Below are positions 62,549 through 64,000 of a DNA stretch of 64,000 bases, one piece after another. The stretch comes from Cyclina sinensis. Taxonomy: Eukaryota; Mollusca; Bivalvia; Venerida; Veneridae. The position numbers were made by a program, and so were the translations under genes. Location: contig JAAONU010000013.1 in the NCBI GenBank assembly GCA_012932295.1, forward strand, positions 41,368,627 through 41,432,626. Direction: 5' to 3'. The notes beneath the pieces were generated by a model. That model ran no database searches. It was not told where the DNA came from and saw only the letters and a program-made list of their open reading frames with translations. Position 1 is the stretch's first letter; each line of letters begins with the position of its first letter.

Positions 62549-63114
62549 CACTTTTTTATCTCGTTCCTACGAGATACTAATTTAGAAAAACGGTATTGCA
62601 TCTGAAAAAAAGAATAGCGAAAAAGAAAAAAAGAATCCTGTTATAAAAAAATCAGAACGAGGGAACGACTTCCTAACTCGTGGGAACGAGTTAGTAACGA
62701 GTTAATATCTCGTGGGAACGACTTAATATCTCTTTCCCACGACTTAGCTAACTCGTACCCTCGAGTTAGTATCTCATGGGAACGAGGTAAAAAAAGTAAG
62801 TGCAATTTTAAAAGGTATTGCTTTGAGAAAAGGAGTAGGATAATATTTTGCAATCTCGTTCCCAAGACAAAGCTTACTCTTCCCATGTGTTAGTAAGTCG
62901 TTCCCTCGATATAGCTAACATGCACTGTTCTTTTTTTTTTTATAACACGATTCTTTTAATGGGCTACTGTTTTTCTTCTGCAATACTTTTTTTTCAGATT
63001 AGCACTTCTCTTTTTTTATCTCGTACCCACGACTTAGTAACTCGTTATCACGACATACTAAGTCGTTCCCTCGAGTGTCTCGTGGGAACCTGATAAAAAA
63101 AAACAGAGAAGTTC
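62549..63114. mobile_element. Cluster of palindromic MITE-like units
   Basis: At least two units with inverted ends around gcactt-T(n)-atctcgt: 62549-62805 and 63002-63114. Between them and inside them tcgttcccacgag and its reverse occur many times, with ctaactcg and cgagttag. The units can fold into long hairpins. A degenerate third unit lies at about 62850-62910. No coding capacity. Confidence 0.75.
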
Positions 63115-63243
63115 AAATTAAAAAAGAAGAGTTGTGCATGTTATCTGTGTGGTACCGTACTGGATTTATTACACGTGTTATCTAAAGAAAAACAAAAACA
63201 ACAAAAAAAAAACACACACACACAGGCTCTGCGTATTCTGCCG

Positions 63244-63248
<5 letters not shown>

Positions 63249-63277
<29 letters not shown>
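63249..63277. repeat. Poly-T tract
   Basis: About 28 consecutive T, preceded by an (AC)n at 63213-63223. A slippage-prone stretch. Confidence 0.9.
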
Positions 63278-63284
<7 letters not shown>

Positions 63285-63384
63285 CTAATAATGAGTTTTG
63301 TAATTAAATGGTGACAGAAGCGCACACAAACTGTTTGCTTTGTCGGTATGCGCGCGAATGTCATAGACGTATTGTTAATGACGT

Positions 63385-63465
63385 TGACGTCAAGTGTCAT
63401 TACACTAATGTCAAAAATTTAACACTGCTTGAATACACGGCCATGACGTCGTCTATGATATAAAT
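63385..63465. promoter_or_regulatory. CRE-like sites with a TATA-like word
   Basis: A perfect palindromic tgacgtca at 63385-63392, a second tgacgtcg at 63444-63451 and a tataaatga near 63459. Further TGACGT-like half sites lie nearby (aatgacgt, 63378-63385). This could be a cAMP-responsive promoter region, but no transcript start or gene can be tied to it here. Confidence 0.3.
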
Positions 63466-64000
63466 GACTATAATCACAGGTAGGTAAACTAGGGCACCTG
63501 CTGCTTACGTGGCTTTGCCTAAATTATCTTTTTTTCTAAATATGTATCCTGAATAAACCTTACCGCATTTTTTTTAAAAAAAGGATACATAAATAAAGAT
63601 CGTTCCGTCTTCTAGGGGTTATGCTCTCACTCCTATGGCATGGCTTATAAAATCTACGTAAAATTGATATTATTAAGTTATATACATAAAAGATAATTTG
63701 AATATAAAGGTTGCAAACAAAAGCATAAATTCGTATTTACAGAAACTATCTTTTTAAAATAAAGACACAATGTTTACGATTATTGTATTTTCGACCTAGC
63801 AGATAAACAAGACAGATAGGTTTCTTTAATGGAATGAAACTCAAGAATTAAAATGTCTGAATCTCCTGAGAGACACTAATTCAATTTCCGAAGTTTTATT
63901 ATCTTGTATTCATGTAAATCGTCATACGTCCTTGGAAACTGGATTCTTTGTCGTAATTTGAAAGATTTCATGTGAGAAAAAATAATGGAAGTTATGGTAG
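63466..64000. other. Right end of window
   Basis: AT-rich, without a recognisable gene, RNA or repeat. Confidence 0.5.

Overview
The window looks like AT-rich, repeat-dense nuclear DNA of an animal, most likely a bivalve mollusc. The reasons are split genes with GT-AG introns, APE-type LINEs, tRNA-derived SINEs, MITEs, and the intronic arrays common in bivalve genomes (unit phrases such as gggccataactc and gacctagtttttgac). The taxon is an inference. Only a few genes are real; most long open frames lie inside repeats or antisense to genes.

The main gene is a complete eight-exon tetraspanin on the minus strand. It runs from the ATG at 58825 to the stop at 41484 and all exon phases join into 289 codons plus stop. 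Its intron 4 holds a same-strand, intronless seven-transmembrane receptor gene of the cAMP-receptor-like/GPR157-like type (G3, 48251-49188), which is broken by a 61-bp deletion. Two intact 330-residue relatives lie at 8699-9691 (G1) and 35231-36223 (G2).

The segment 42045-56425 (tetraspanin exons 2-6 plus G3) has a second, rearranged copy at 8174-36478. On the minus strand that copy reads G2, exon 5', exon 6', junction, exon 2', exon 3', exon 4', G1. It is circularly permuted, has a receptor gene at each end, and lacks exons 1, 7 and 8. Exon 3' carries a frameshift and exon 6' a shortened end, so this tetraspanin copy is a relic while its two receptors are intact. In the other copy the reverse holds.

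Four mobile-element insertions lie only in the permuted copy, so the paralogous locus gives their empty sites. They are a 5'-truncated LINE (9941-12058), a 4.7-kb LINE with 8-bp target duplications (13876-18614) whose ORF1 carries a 2A-like ribosome-skipping motif, a hAT-like MITE (25051-25828), and a 3.6-kb terminal-inverted-repeat element without a visible transposase (30889-34530).

The left flank (1-8170) holds a decayed Ty3/Gypsy integrase end, a composite element with two tandem arrays, a broken C2H2/Thr-Pro-rich gene and a possible LTR. The right flank (58.8-64 kb) is the 5' side of the tetraspanin and holds palindromic MITEs and a CRE-containing stretch, but no gene I can support.
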